A stretch of DNA of 45,475 nucleotides. It comes from Bacteroides sp. 224. Lineage in GTDB: Bacteria; Bacteroidota; Bacteroidia; Bacteroidales; Bacteroidaceae. Position 1 is the first letter of the stretch, and every line of letters begins with the position of its first letter. Where the stretch lies: positions 1 to 45,475 of the forward strand of contig NZ_QVMK01000021.1 of assembly GCF_010500995.1 (NCBI RefSeq), read 5' to 3'. A program made the position numbers and the translations under genes. The notes below the pieces were generated by a model. It was not told the DNA's origin, made no database searches, and worked only from the letters and a program-made list of their open reading frames with translations. This document shows, one piece after another, positions 11,029 to 21,300 of the stretch.

Positions 11029-11337
11029 TCACGGGTTTTTCTTATTGTTGCCCCTTTTCTTGTTAAAGTTTTCCCTGATGAAAATATGAACATCACTTTC
11101 TTTGTAGTATGTCTTATGATAAACTGTCTGAAAAGGCAGTTCTCCGGTACTACGATAGCGTTGCAGGGTGCGTTTACTTACATTAAGCAACATGCACAAA
11201 TCCTGATTATCAAGCAAAATTTCTCCATCTAACATATTCCTACGTTTACTCATTTTATCAAGTATTTTATCTATTTTGTCGAAGCGATCCATGATACGCT
11301 CCATCCATGCTTCAAAATTTTCTCTATCTATATACAT
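11029..11337 (-). CDS. Helix-turn-helix (excisionase/MerR-like) DNA-binding protein
   Basis: A 102-residue protein. Residues 1-35 form an amphipathic helix (WMERIMDRFDKIDKILDKM) that could dimerise. The segment LLDNQDLCMLLNVSKRTLQRYRSTGELPF, about residues 41-70, is the winged HTH typical of small Bacteroidetes conjugative-element proteins related to Xis/MerR. The final stretch is basic. It is the last gene of a minus-strand operon with the primase at 11350 and another HTH protein at 13352, which it resembles in layout (short coiled N-terminus plus one HTH). Such pairs usually control excision or transfer; which DNA it binds cannot be read from the sequence. Confidence 0.75.
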   Translation of the reverse strand: MYIDRENFEAWMERIMDRFDKIDKILDKMSKRRNMLDGEILLDNQDLCMLLNVSKRTLQRYRSTGELPFQTVYHKTYYKESDVHIFIRENFNKKRGNNKKNP

Positions 11338-11349
11338 AGTATTTCGTTT

Positions 11350-13389
11350 TTAGATGATATGCCCTATCATAAAGTAGTTTTGATTGGACGGATCTTTTAT
11401 AATTATATCTTTCTCTCGCATATATTTAATATAGCTTTTGGCGGTACGTTCCTTTACATCCATTATCTGCTGTATGCGGTCGCATAGGTCTATATAGGTC
11501 AGATGCCTTTGTGAATCGAATATCTCACGGGCAACTGTCGCCAGTTCTTTCTCTTTCCTTTTTTCTTTTTCCTCTCGTGGTTTTTCTCCGATATATATGT
11601 GCATACCTAATTCTTTATCCCACGAAAACTGCATTAAAGGAACGTCGAGAGGACTGCCGTCCCTTACTTTGAGCGCCTTCACCACTGATATTGACGGATC
11701 GCTGTCAAGTTCTATACTAAGGATTGCAGCAGCTTTGCGTTGTAATTCCGAACCAAGATGCCCACGCAATTTCAAGCCATTGGGTACATAATGAAGCACA
11801 CATATAATACAGGTACGGTATATTCCTGCCAACCTGTATAGTTCATCCATAATCCTGATGCTTTCAACTTCGTCATTTGCCGATGACACTAAATCTGCTA
11901 TCCCGTCAATGACAACTAAGCGAATGCCCTCATATTCGTAATGGTACTTATCCATACTCTGAACAATAGCTTGTAACCGTTCTTTTCGGGACATTCCCGT
12001 AAGAGAAAAAGCCCGTAGTTCTTCCGGTTTTTCTTCCAGTTTAGCACGCTTTAAAAGATTTGATACATTTTTGAAAAGCTGTACTTCCGATTGTTCCGTA
12101 TCATAGAGCAAAACCGCTTTATGGTCGGAATTATCCCGTACATCAACGCCTAACGTATCAATGGGACGATTGTCGTTTCTTATCGAACCTGCAATCAGGG
12201 CAGCAACATAGTTGCTTTTTCCTGTGCCTTCACCGCCAGTAATACAAAGTATGTTACCCTGTGTGCCCAGTGGTACGTCGCCGGCAGATATAACTTCTTC
12301 TGCTTTTGCCGGAGGATTGTTAAAATCAATTTCGCATGATTTCAGCATGGTCATTGTTTCATTATATAGGTTATCAAGAAAATCGAGAAATAATTGTCGG
12401 AACTCTTTCCGGCTATTACCCTTACTGAAATAGTCGGTAATATCTTTGTCCTTTTTTTCTCCCGAAAGTGGGAGTACAAGACGTTTAACACCATATTCGG
12501 ACAATGCCTTTTCATGCTTCACCGCACTATCTGTTCCTGTTTTATCTGCATCATAGAGCAGTACAATATGTTTAAACCGGAATGTCAGTTTGTAGATGAT
12601 CCCTGTCGGGATTATAGAGGTTTCACTATTAAAGCAGATAGCGTGGAATCCATGAGCGGCAAGTGTCATCACGTCTTTTTCTCCGCCGGTGATAAACAGC
12701 GTATCTCCTTTGGCGGGTAATTGCTCCAGTCCGAAACAGTAATTCTCCCCGATATTACCACCATATAAAAAACGGACTTCCGAAAACGGACGGTAAATCT
12801 TCACATACCGTTTACTCATATATCCGAAAATAGGCTCATTTTCTGATGAAGTATAGTAGAATGGTTTATTGTCTTTATTTTCGCTTCTAAATTCTTTCAG
12901 GGAAACTGTTTTGTAGTATTTCAATATTTCGGGCGTAATACCTGATTGCTTCCAAAAATCCAGTTCTTTTTGAGTGAATTTTTGTTGAATGATATTATAC
13001 GGTTTGTTTTTGGGTAGTTCAGGCGTAGGCTGTTGTTTGTTCGATGTGATTGGCTGCGGAGTATGAGAGTAATCGGAATCACCCAGTCCTAATGCCATAT
13101 CCCTGTTTATTGTCTTTAATATTTCGACAAAATCAGCTCCATTGCTACAATCCAAACCGTTCAATCTTCCAACGAAGAAAAAGCAATCGCCACTGTAATC
13201 GTCATTGCCGAAATCCTTAATTTTATAAACGCCATTACGACGGTCAAAATATACATTGCACGATGCTTTACGGTCTTCATACAAAGGATTAAGGAAATTA
13301 CGTCCTGTTTTCCATTGGACTGGGATATAGTGTTTGAATACGTCCAAACCGTTATTCGTCCGTCTTAATAATTCGTCTTTGTTGAGCAT
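11350..13389 (-). CDS. TOPRIM primase with RepA/KaiC-like helicase ATPase domain
   Basis: A 679-residue replication protein of mobile elements. Residues 1-100 resemble a primase N-terminus (YEDRKASCNVYFDRRNGVYKIKDFG) without an obvious CHC2 zinc site. The TOPRIM fold follows: ITGGEKD with Glu at 237, and LLYDADKTG with Asp at 280 and 282. A RepA-like P-loop domain has Walker A GGEGTGKS at 385-392 and Walker B LVVIDGIADL near 475. The last 80 residues look like a winged-helix domain. It probably primes or unwinds element DNA after conjugation or excision. The start codon lies 38 bases inside the upstream HTH gene, an overlap consistent with coupled translation. Confidence 0.82.
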   Translation of the reverse strand: MLNKDELLRRTNNGLDVFKHYIPVQWKTGRNFLNPLYEDRKASCNVYFDRRNGVYKIKDFGNDDYSGDCFFFVGRLNGLDCSNGADFVEILKTINRDMALGLGDSDYSHTPQPITSNKQQPTPELPKNKPYNIIQQKFTQKELDFWKQSGITPEILKYYKTVSLKEFRSENKDNKPFYYTSSENEPIFGYMSKRYVKIYRPFSEVRFLYGGNIGENYCFGLEQLPAKGDTLFITGGEKDVMTLAAHGFHAICFNSETSIIPTGIIYKLTFRFKHIVLLYDADKTGTDSAVKHEKALSEYGVKRLVLPLSGEKKDKDITDYFSKGNSRKEFRQLFLDFLDNLYNETMTMLKSCEIDFNNPPAKAEEVISAGDVPLGTQGNILCITGGEGTGKSNYVAALIAGSIRNDNRPIDTLGVDVRDNSDHKAVLLYDTEQSEVQLFKNVSNLLKRAKLEEKPEELRAFSLTGMSRKERLQAIVQSMDKYHYEYEGIRLVVIDGIADLVSSANDEVESIRIMDELYRLAGIYRTCIICVLHYVPNGLKLRGHLGSELQRKAAAILSIELDSDPSISVVKALKVRDGSPLDVPLMQFSWDKELGMHIYIGEKPREEKEKRKEKELATVAREIFDSQRHLTYIDLCDRIQQIMDVKERTAKSYIKYMREKDIIIKDPSNQNYFMIGHII

Positions 13390-13711
13390 GGAGTTTATGA
13401 TTATTTATAAGGTCATTCATACATTCATCGGTGCTGCGGATTCTTTTCTCAGTAAGCATCCGTTTTATTTCAGCAATGGTATAATATGATTTGCCGGAGA
13501 TAATGGAATAAGAAATCATCCGGTTACTTCGCAAACGTTGAAGTGTTCGTTCGCTGATTTTGAGAAAGGTGCAAACTTCGTAACTGTCCACCCACATTTC
13601 GTCCGGGTTGGTAGTATCATCATCCTGATGATCTATCACGAATTTCGCTATGGCATTAATTTTGGAAACTAATTCTTTGTATGCCTGTGATTCTATTGTA
13701 ATGACATCCAT
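13352..13711 (-). CDS. Helix-turn-helix DNA-binding protein
   Basis: A 119-residue protein, first gene of the operon that continues with the primase. After an N-terminal helical part (VTIESQAYKELVSKINAIAKFVID) comes the HTH segment WVDSYEVCTFLKISERTLQRLRSNRMISYS, about residues 42-71, and then YYTIAEIKRMLTEKR, the usual wing and recognition region of excisionase-like proteins. It is a distant paralogue of the protein at 11029-11337. The upstream non-coding region carries an 8-bp inverted repeat that could be its operator, which would make it autoregulated; that part is inference. Confidence 0.75.
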   Translation of the reverse strand: MDVITIESQAYKELVSKINAIAKFVIDHQDDDTTNPDEMWVDSYEVCTFLKISERTLQRLRSNRMISYSIISGKSYYTIAEIKRMLTEKRIRSTDECMNDLINNHKLHAQQRRIIKTDE

Positions 13712-13892
13712 AATTGCTACTTATTGAATTGATGCAAAGTTCGGAAGTTGCAAAAACGTAGAATGACAAGTTGCTATAACTATTTTTGAAATTTCATTCT
13801 AAATATCTAATAATCAGAATGTTTTAGTTTTGTTTTTTTAGGAATGTAAAGTGAGAATCTTTACATTGGGTATTTTTGGAAGAAAAAGACGT
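13712..13892. promoter_or_regulatory. Non-coding region with two inverted repeats (candidate operators)
   Basis: No gene is seen here. TAGAATGA (13759-13766) and TCATTCTA (13794-13801) form an inverted repeat upstream of the HTH gene. AATGTAAAG (13843-13851) and CTTTACATT (13859-13867) form a perfect 9-bp hairpin with a 7-base loop and no T-run. Both lie where the minus-strand HTH-primase operon must start. Operator function is inferred from position only. Confidence 0.35.
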
Positions 13893-13926
13893 AAAAAAGC
13901 CCTGAAAATGATAGTTTTTCAGGGCT
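13893..13926 (-). terminator. Terminator of the rteC/metal-efflux block
   Basis: The 11-bp stem AGCCCTGAAAA (13898-13908) / TTTTCAGGGCT (13916-13926) is followed on the minus strand by a six-T run. It lies about 125 bases past the rteC stop and should end the long minus-strand transcript. Confidence 0.8.
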
Positions 13927-14050
13927 AAAAGAGGGAAAATCCGTTAAGATAAACTTTATATCATCTTTATATTGATTTTCTCATAACTTATTGATAATGA
14001 ATTGATTTTTATAATTACTTCTGCTGTTTTTTTATTGACCACCTGACATT
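13927..14050. other. Short AT-rich gap with no gene
   Basis: This is the 3' untranslated part between the rteC stop and the terminator. I see no reading frame or repeat in it. Confidence 0.5.
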
Positions 14051-14899
14051 TTACCTGTTATCGTCATCATCCATTTTTTTGTTAAGGCTATCTCGCAATG
14101 AATCAAGATATAAAGTCCGGCTTTCTTTCCGGTTTCTGATATTCAAATAGATGCGGTAAAACTCTCCGGCATCGGTATTGAAAACATTACAGAAATAATC
14201 TATCAACTCTTTAATATCAATGTTTCCATAATTTATGCTTCCTTTTGCATATATAGCATAAATCAGTTCGACAAGTTCTGTTTTAGTTCCTGTCCAAGTA
14301 TGTTTTATACGGGGAAATTTAGAGTTATCCATTTCGTTTTCAGGATGTTTTTCCAGTTTATTTAATTCAGCATTGAGATAAATACGGAGCATCTCATTGG
14401 CTAATATTTTAGAAACTTTGTAATCAAAACTGGTAGAAAAATTATTATCCCTTTCAAAGTAGAAGCAATCTACATTAAGTTCAATATTCGGCTCTACCCG
14501 AAGAAAATAATAACGGTCAAGATGAGTCTTCTCTGTCCTGTAATACTGGTAGAAATCTAAGTTTTTATCAAAATAATCTTTTATCCTGTCTAATTCCCTT
14601 ATTATATAATTTTTCTGTGCCGTATCACTTCCAGTCGGTCGATTAGTTTCTATCTTATAAATCTCCGAGTAATAGATTAATTTGCTGAAAAGTTGGGGTT
14701 TGTACTCTTTAAAAAAACATATTTCTTCATCATCACTTTTGAACTTATAATCGTTCAGTTTCATCTTTAGCTGTTGCATAATTCCTTTTAGCAACAAAAC
14801 TGCTTTTTTAGCTTTTCTTAAAGAGGCTTCTTCTTCCAGTTCAATAGCTTCAAGCTGATCATTCACTTTTTCGATTATAGTATTGACGTGTTTATTCAT
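14051..14899 (-). CDS. rteC: RteC-like regulator of element excision
   Basis: A 282-residue protein with the RteC layout: an N-terminal helical coiled region (MNKHVNTIIEKVNDQLEAI), a central YYSEIYKIE and RELDRIKDYFDKNLDFYQYYR segment, and a C-terminal winged-helix-like part with WTGTKTELVELIYAIYAKGSIN. In CTnDOT, RteC activates the excision operon. The ATG at 14899 is preferred over one 12 codons upstream because family members start with a short M-N-x-x-x leader and the extra residues (PCWGLYLKYSL) do not look like the family. It follows the P-type ATPase gene by 38 bases, so element excision could respond to the same promoter as metal efflux. That link is inference. Confidence 0.78.
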   Translation of the reverse strand: MNKHVNTIIEKVNDQLEAIELEEEASLRKAKKAVLLLKGIMQQLKMKLNDYKFKSDDEEICFFKEYKPQLFSKLIYYSEIYKIETNRPTGSDTAQKNYIIRELDRIKDYFDKNLDFYQYYRTEKTHLDRYYFLRVEPNIELNVDCFYFERDNNFSTSFDYKVSKILANEMLRIYLNAELNKLEKHPENEMDNSKFPRIKHTWTGTKTELVELIYAIYAKGSINYGNIDIKELIDYFCNVFNTDAGEFYRIYLNIRNRKESRTLYLDSLRDSLNKKMDDDDNR

Positions 14900-14937
14900 A
14901 AGGCTATATTTTAGGTACAAACCCCAACAGGGCATAA

Positions 14938-16881
14938 TTAAAATTTCATTTTCAAAATCCTAATAGCGTTCAATATCGCCAATAACGATACCCCAACATC
15001 AGCAAATACCGCTTCCCATAAGGTTGCAACACCTCCTGCACCCAAAATCAACACAATGAGCTTTACACCAAAAGCCAGACTTATATTCTGTATAACAATT
15101 CGGCGTGTAGCTTTGCCTATTGTTATAGCCGTTGCTATCCGGCTCGGTTGGTCTGTCTGAATAATAACGTCTGCCGTTTCTATGGCAACGTCGCTACCCA
15201 GTCCACCCATTGCAATGCCTACGTCGCTCATGGCAAGAACAGGCGCATCGTTTATCCCATCGCCTACAAAAGCAATGTTATTACCCGGATCGGACTTCAA
15301 CTGCTCTACATACTCAACCTTTCCTTCGGGCAGCAGATCGCCATGCGCTTGCGTAACGTTCAACTCTGTGGCAAGCTGCGAAACGATGGCCTGTTTATCT
15401 CCTGACAGCATTACAATATTCTTAATTCCTAACTCACGCAAAGCGTTCACGGCTGTAGCTGCATCCTCTTTCGGAGCATCGGCTACCAGAATATATCCGG
15501 AATAGATGCCATTGATAGCGCAAACAACAATCGTTTCGGGTATAGTCGCTATTTCCGGCGGGAACTCTACATTGTTTTTTATCAATAATTTAGGATTACC
15601 CACAAGAACTATTTTACCATTGATAGAAGCCTGTAAGCCGTGCCCTGCGATTTCATTCACAATCTCCGGCTTAATTACTTCGATATTCTGCTCTTTTGCA
15701 TATTCCACAATAGCTTTCGCTATGGGATGCGTACTTTGCGTTTCAACCGAAGCCACTAAATTCACAAGGTCTGTTTCGAGCAGAAAATCTGCCGGAACAA
15801 TCTTTTGTACCTTGAAAACTCCCTGTGTCAGTGTTCCGGTTTTATCCATCACCACCGTATTTACTTTGGTAATGGCTTCCAAATAGTTGCTTCCTTTAAA
15901 TAGTATTCCTTTACGGCTTGCCGCCCCGATACCACCAAAGTAGCCCAACGGTATGCTGATAACCAAAGCACACGGGCAGGAAATAACGAGGAATACCAAT
16001 CCACGATAAACCCAGTCGTACAACACAAAATTGAATGCCGGATTAATAGCAGAGTATGCCAGTGGTAATAACACTATAAGCGCAGCCAGTGCCACCACTA
16101 TCGGAGTATAGATGCGGGCAAATTTGCGTATGAACTGTTCTGCGGGTGCCTTTTTTTCTGTGGCGTTCTGAACAAGGTCAAGAATACGAGCCAAAGCACT
16201 CATACCAAATGGTTTCGTTACTTCAATTCTTGAAACATTGTCGGTAAGTATCATACCTGCAAATACGTCCTCATTTTTCCGTATCGTTCTGGGAACACTC
16301 TCTCCAGTTAATGCCGAAGTATTAAAAGATGCCGATTCATTCAGTAAAATTCCGTCAAGAGGCACTCTTTCGCCTACCTTGACTTCCACAATATCACCTA
16401 CATTTACATTCTCCGGCGACATTATTTCAGTTTTATCCATCTTAATAACTGTCGCTGTTTCTGGTCGGACATCAAGTAATGCACTAATGCTCCTTTTTGC
16501 ACGGTTTACCGCTGCATCCTGAAAGAGTTCGCCTACGGCATAGAACAGCATTACTGCAACGCCTTCGGGGTATTCTCCGATAAAGAACGCCCCGATGGTA
16601 GCTATACTCATCAATGTAAACTCGCTGAATACGTCTTTCTGGCGAATGGCTTCCCATGCTTCTTTTATCACCGGTAAGCCTACCGGAATATAAGCGATGA
16701 TATACCATGCGAGTTGTACCCACTTATCGGCAAAGAACGAAAGCCCGACAGCGGAAAAGATGATGCCTGCAATCAGCATCACAAAGGAGATAGCCGCCCG
16801 GATGTAACCTCTTTTCTGTGAGGTATCCATTTCCTGTTTGGTCTTGTCTATAACACAAGCCCCATCATTGCAATTTCCCAT
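14938..16881 (-). CDS. Zn/Cd/Pb-type P1B ATPase (ZntA/CadA-like)
   Basis: A 647-residue inner-membrane pump that exports divalent soft metals using ATP. Visible: TGES at 192-195, the metal-site CPC at 302-304 in the sixth helix, the phosphorylation motif DKTGT with Asp 346, the HP locus at 385-386 and GDGIND at 540-545. Lys 607 in helix 7 and Asp 628 in helix 8 match the P1B-2 (Zn, Cd, Pb) signature rather than the copper type. There is no full N-terminal HMA domain; a short CNDGAC at residues 4-9 may bind metal instead. It is the penultimate gene of the efflux operon, 12 bases after the small membrane protein gene. Confidence 0.92.
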   Translation of the reverse strand: MGNCNDGACVIDKTKQEMDTSQKRGYIRAAISFVMLIAGIIFSAVGLSFFADKWVQLAWYIIAYIPVGLPVIKEAWEAIRQKDVFSEFTLMSIATIGAFFIGEYPEGVAVMLFYAVGELFQDAAVNRAKRSISALLDVRPETATVIKMDKTEIMSPENVNVGDIVEVKVGERVPLDGILLNESASFNTSALTGESVPRTIRKNEDVFAGMILTDNVSRIEVTKPFGMSALARILDLVQNATEKKAPAEQFIRKFARIYTPIVVALAALIVLLPLAYSAINPAFNFVLYDWVYRGLVFLVISCPCALVISIPLGYFGGIGAASRKGILFKGSNYLEAITKVNTVVMDKTGTLTQGVFKVQKIVPADFLLETDLVNLVASVETQSTHPIAKAIVEYAKEQNIEVIKPEIVNEIAGHGLQASINGKIVLVGNPKLLIKNNVEFPPEIATIPETIVVCAINGIYSGYILVADAPKEDAATAVNALRELGIKNIVMLSGDKQAIVSQLATELNVTQAHGDLLPEGKVEYVEQLKSDPGNNIAFVGDGINDAPVLAMSDVGIAMGGLGSDVAIETADVIIQTDQPSRIATAITIGKATRRIVIQNISLAFGVKLIVLILGAGGVATLWEAVFADVGVSLLAILNAIRILKMKF

Positions 16882-16893
16882 AATTATTTTAAT

Positions 16894-17166
16894 TTATCGT
16901 TTATACTTCTTTTTATACAATTCCTCATTCAAAAACACAAATGGTAATAGTGTAAACAAAGTCCCAAAGAATAAGACTTCCTTTAACGGCCATCTATGAA
17001 AGAAACAATGATGATGGGGACATCTGGTTACATAATACCATAACAAAAAACCTAATGTAATCCCAATGGTTATACTTAACGCTACAATCCATTTTTTTGC
17101 TCTTGAACTAATCATTTTTTTCTTTGCAATGACCTTACTCTTTTTTTTCTTTTGCTGTCTTTTCAT
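16894..17166 (-). CDS. Small two-helix membrane protein with a Cys/His cluster
   Basis: A 90-residue protein with a very basic start (13 Lys/Arg in the first 26 residues), one membrane helix (about 28-46), a short loop TRCPHHHCFFHRW, and a second helix (about 55-75) ending in a basic tail. Both ends should face the cytoplasm, so the Cys-Pro-His-His-His-Cys loop would lie on the periplasmic side, a plausible metal ligand set. The gene is squeezed between the TolC gene (11 bases) and the P-type ATPase gene (12 bases). I do not recognise a family. A role in handing metal from the pump to the trans-envelope complex is possible but unproven. Confidence 0.6.
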   Translation of the reverse strand: MKRQQKKKKSKVIAKKKMISSRAKKWIVALSITIGITLGFLLWYYVTRCPHHHCFFHRWPLKEVLFFGTLFTLLPFVFLNEELYKKKYKR

Positions 17167-17177
17167 GACATCATTTT

Positions 17178-18356
17178 TTAGAGTTCTACGGCTGCAAGTT
17201 CGGCAAATGCCAGTTGATAATCCCTTTCGGCTGCAAGCGTCTGGTTTACGTTGTCGTAGTACAATCCCATTTCAACCATGTAATCAAGCAAGGATATTTC
17301 ACCCGCATCAAGTGCTTTTTTCAACAGGATGGTATTATTTACGTTTGCCAGCGATTTACGATATTTGTCGGCAGTAGTTTTCAGTCCCATTGCTTTGGAA
17401 TACTGTATTTGCAGTTGGCTGAAAAACTGTTGCTTGGTATCGGCTTCGCGGCTTTGGGCAGCAGCAACAGATGCCTTTGCCTGTTTCACCTGATTTTTAT
17501 TCGACCATAGCGGTATGGATATACCAAGCGACACACCCTGATACCGTTGTCCGACTACTTTTTCACTCATGTATCCGGCGGTAAACTTAGGCAGGTTCAT
17601 CGCTTTGCTTAGTGATACCTGTTTCTGGCTTACTTCGATTTCGTTACGCACGTATGCCAACACCGGGTTTTTATCTTCGGCTTGTACATACCAGTCGTTA
17701 AAGTTCAACGGAAGCTCACGGCTGCCGTAGTCTGCATCATTAAAGACTACGTCGATACCGCCGTTCAGCCTTTTCAACTGGGCAAGGAGTGCATCACGTT
17801 CTACTTCCATGCGCGATATTTCTCCTTGTATGGTAGAAAGGTTCAGGTTTACTTTGTTGTACTCCAAGATACTTACGTCGCCCCTGTCCATACGGTCTTT
17901 ATAACCTTTGGCAATGGTTTCTGCATGTTCCAGACGCAAATAAAGTTCTTTAAGCAGGGAATTGTAATATATCAGTTCAATGCAGTATTGTTTTGCTTCG
18001 AGCAATATATTCATACGGTCGGCTTTGTACTGCCATTCCACAAGGTTGTTTCTACCGTTTGCTAACCGACTTTTCATTCCCGTAATGGTGGGAATGTCGA
18101 ATGTCTGCGATACGCTAAAATCGGTACGATTACCTATATTTGAAGGGTTACCCCAGAGATAATTGAAGCCCACTTCCGGATCATCAAGGAAGATGCCCGT
18201 TTTGTTTTGCAGCTTATCCGCTTCAACTTGTTCGCGGAGGGCTTTCAGGGTTGTATTGTTCTCTTCTATCGAAGACAATACAGGGTTGATATTATTCTGC
18301 GCATTGAGCGTTATGCCTGCGAAGAGTACCAACATGGTTATTATGATTGTTCTCAT
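17178..18356 (-). CDS. TolC-family outer-membrane efflux protein (CusC/CzcC-like)
   Basis: A 392-residue protein with a signal peptide (MRTIIITMLVLFAGITLNAQ) and long helical repeats typical of outer-membrane efflux channels, e.g. FSVSQTFDIP and GISIPLW, the two strand-helix landmarks of the two TolC repeats. It should form the outer-membrane exit duct of the CusCBA-type metal pump. It is somewhat shorter than typical TolC-family proteins (about 420-480), as is common for the Bacteroidetes CzcC group. Its ATG overlaps the stop of the RND gene (ATGA at 18353-18356), so the two are translated together. Confidence 0.88.
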   Translation of the reverse strand: MRTIIITMLVLFAGITLNAQNNINPVLSSIEENNTTLKALREQVEADKLQNKTGIFLDDPEVGFNYLWGNPSNIGNRTDFSVSQTFDIPTITGMKSRLANGRNNLVEWQYKADRMNILLEAKQYCIELIYYNSLLKELYLRLEHAETIAKGYKDRMDRGDVSILEYNKVNLNLSTIQGEISRMEVERDALLAQLKRLNGGIDVVFNDADYGSRELPLNFNDWYVQAEDKNPVLAYVRNEIEVSQKQVSLSKAMNLPKFTAGYMSEKVVGQRYQGVSLGISIPLWSNKNQVKQAKASVAAAQSREADTKQQFFSQLQIQYSKAMGLKTTADKYRKSLANVNNTILLKKALDAGEISLLDYMVEMGLYYDNVNQTLAAERDYQLAFAELAAVEL

Positions 18357-21300
18357 TCTAATTCTAATTTAGTGTTGTTTACTTCAGGTTCCTCGTTGTC
18401 CAGAATTTCGGTTTCAACTACTTTCCTGTTTGTAATTAAGTACATGATAGGAATAATAAAGCCGTTGAGCAAAGTCGATGTGAGCAATCCGCCCAGGATA
18501 ACCTTTGCCATCGGACTTTGTATTTCGTTACCCGGCAAATCACCACCCAATGCAAGCGGTATCAGTGCAAGACCGGAGGTTAATGCGGTCATCAAGATGG
18601 GGTTTAGACGGTCTAACGAGCCGGTCATTACCGCATCAAGTTTGCTATACCCCTCTGCCACAAGGTCGTTGTATCGTGAGATAAGCAACATACCGTTACG
18701 TGTAGCGATACCGAACAGGGAGATAAACCCGATAATAGCCGGTATGCTCAGAACGCCGTTAGTAAAGAAAATGGCAAACACTCCGCCGATAAGGGCAAGC
18801 GGCAGGTTAAGCAGGATAACAACGGACTGGTTTATGCTCTTAAACTGCGCAAACAGAAGCATGAAAATAGCAAGAATGGAGAAGATTGAGGTAATAAGCA
18901 GGGTGCGTGATGCTGCCTGTTCGCTCTCAAACTGTCCGCCGTACTCAATATGATAACCTTCGGGCAGTTCTATCTTTTCGTTTACGATGTCCTGAATGTC
19001 ATTTACTACTCCGCGCAGGTCACGTCCGGCAACGTTAGCCGATATTACAATCTTACGGGCAACGTTTTCCCTATTGATGGTGTTGGGGCCTGTGGACGAT
19101 GTTATTTCGGCTATATTACTCAATGGAATTTTACGTCCGTTGGCATCAACAATAAGGTTCTTTATCCTTTCGGCTGTTTCACGGCTATCGTCGTTTACTT
19201 TTAGGGTAAGGTCGAACGAGCGGTTTTCTTCGTACACCTGTGAAACGACTTCACCTGCGAGCATGACGTTTACAATCTTCGCAAAGTCGGGTAAGGTTAT
19301 GCCGTATTTCGCCATTACTTCCCTTTTGGGTTCTATCTTCAACTGCGGACGTTCCACTTGTTGTTCTACGTTCAGATCGGCAATACCTTCAATGTCCTGA
19401 ATGTTTGCTTTTATTTGGTTACCGATGGAGAACATTTTATTGAGGTCTGTTCCGAACAACTTGATAGCGATGTTGGCACGTGTACCGGATAACATAGCGT
19501 CGATACGGTGCGAAATGGGTGCGCCTATTTCTATATTCACTCCCGGCAACACTTTTATCTTTTCGCGTATTTCGGCAAGCACTTCATCTTTGGAACGTTT
19601 ATCGAGGATGAACGGTGCTTCGATTTCCGATACGTTTACACCGAGTGCGTGTTCATCGAGTTCGGCACGTCCTGTTTTCCGTCCTACGGTTTGAACTTCG
19701 GGTATGGAAAGCAAGATATCTTCTGCTATACGCCCCATCTTGTCGGATTCTTCAAGCGATATACCGGGCATACTACTGATGCTTACGGTAAATGAACCCT
19801 CATTGAATGGCGGCAGGAAGCTACGACCTAATGAGAAGAAAATGATAACGGCAATCACTAAAACAACACCTGTTCCGCCAAGTACCCATTTCTTGTATTT
19901 GAGTGTCCATTTAAGGGCTACCTCGTAAACGATTTTCAGTTTCCTTACTATATACGGTTCACGTTCCGGTTTATCATCTTTTCGTGGTTTACCCAACAGG
20001 TAGCTACACAATACTGGAGTAAGGGTTAAGGCTACTACGGTAGAAGCTATCAATGCCATAATAAAGGCTACTCCTAACGGTGCAAGCATACGACCTTCCA
20101 TTCCAGAAAGGAAGAACAAGGGAACGAAGCTGGCGATGATGATAAATGTGGAGTATAGAATTGGCATACGCACTTCTTTGGAAGCATCGAACACGACGTT
20201 GAGTACGGTTTTTTGCAGTTCCTTTGGTTTCTGCCTGTTCTCCCGCAATCGCTTGAACACATTTTCTACATCGACAATGGCATCATCCACAAGCGAGCCA
20301 ATAGCAATAGCCATACCTCCGAGGCTCATGGTATTAATAGTAAGCCCCATGAATTTTAAGGAGAGTATTGCAAAGACTAATGACAACGGTATCGTTACAA
20401 GTGATATAATGGTTGTACGTGCGTTCATCAGGAAGATAACGAAAACGATAACCACGAAGATACCCCCTTCGTACAATGATTTCTGTACGTTATTGATGGA
20501 GTTGTCTATAAAACGTGCCTGACGAAAGATGTCGGTTGTTATCTTCACATCTGCCGGAAGCTGTTTCTGTAAATCGGCAAGCGAAGCGTCAAGTTTGTCT
20601 GTCAATTCGAGCGTACTTGTAGCCGGTTGCTTGGTAACAGTTATCAATACGGCAGCTTTGCCGTCGTTGGATGCCATACCCAGTTTAGGTGCTTTATCTC
20701 CTATTTTTACTTCAGCAATGTTTTCTATCAGGATAGGAACATTGTTTACTGTTTTGATAACAGCTTTTCCCAATGATGGTATTTTATTTGTTGAAAGCAC
20801 GCCACGGATGATAAATTCGTTTCCGTATTCATACAATACACCACCTGCGGCGTTCTGGTTCATTTCGGTAACGACGTCGATTACTTCATTGAGTCCGATG
20901 TTGTAATGTTTCATCTTTCCGGGATCGAGCAATATCTGGTATTCCTTGATTTCACCACCGAGAACGGTTACCTGTGCCACTCCACCTGTTGATAATAAAC
21001 GGGGGCGGATAGTCCAGTCAGATAATGTCCGCAAATCCTGTAATGAGGTTGAATCGGCGGTTACTCCGATAATCATAAGCTCACCCAGTATGGACGATTG
21101 CGGCCCCAACGTCGGATTACCAACGTTAGACGGCAACTGGTCATTGACAACGGCTAACTTTTCGGATACAATCTGACGGGCACGGTAGATGTCCGTTCCC
21201 CAGTTAAATTCTACCCATACGATAGAAAAGCCTGTGGTAGAGGATGAACGCACACGGCGTACATCAGTAGCACCGTTCAGGGCGGTTTCGACAGGGAAAG

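Noticed and set aside
14899..14935. Longer start for RteC at 14935
   Set aside because: The 12 extra residues do not resemble the family and lie right at the end of the ATPase gene.
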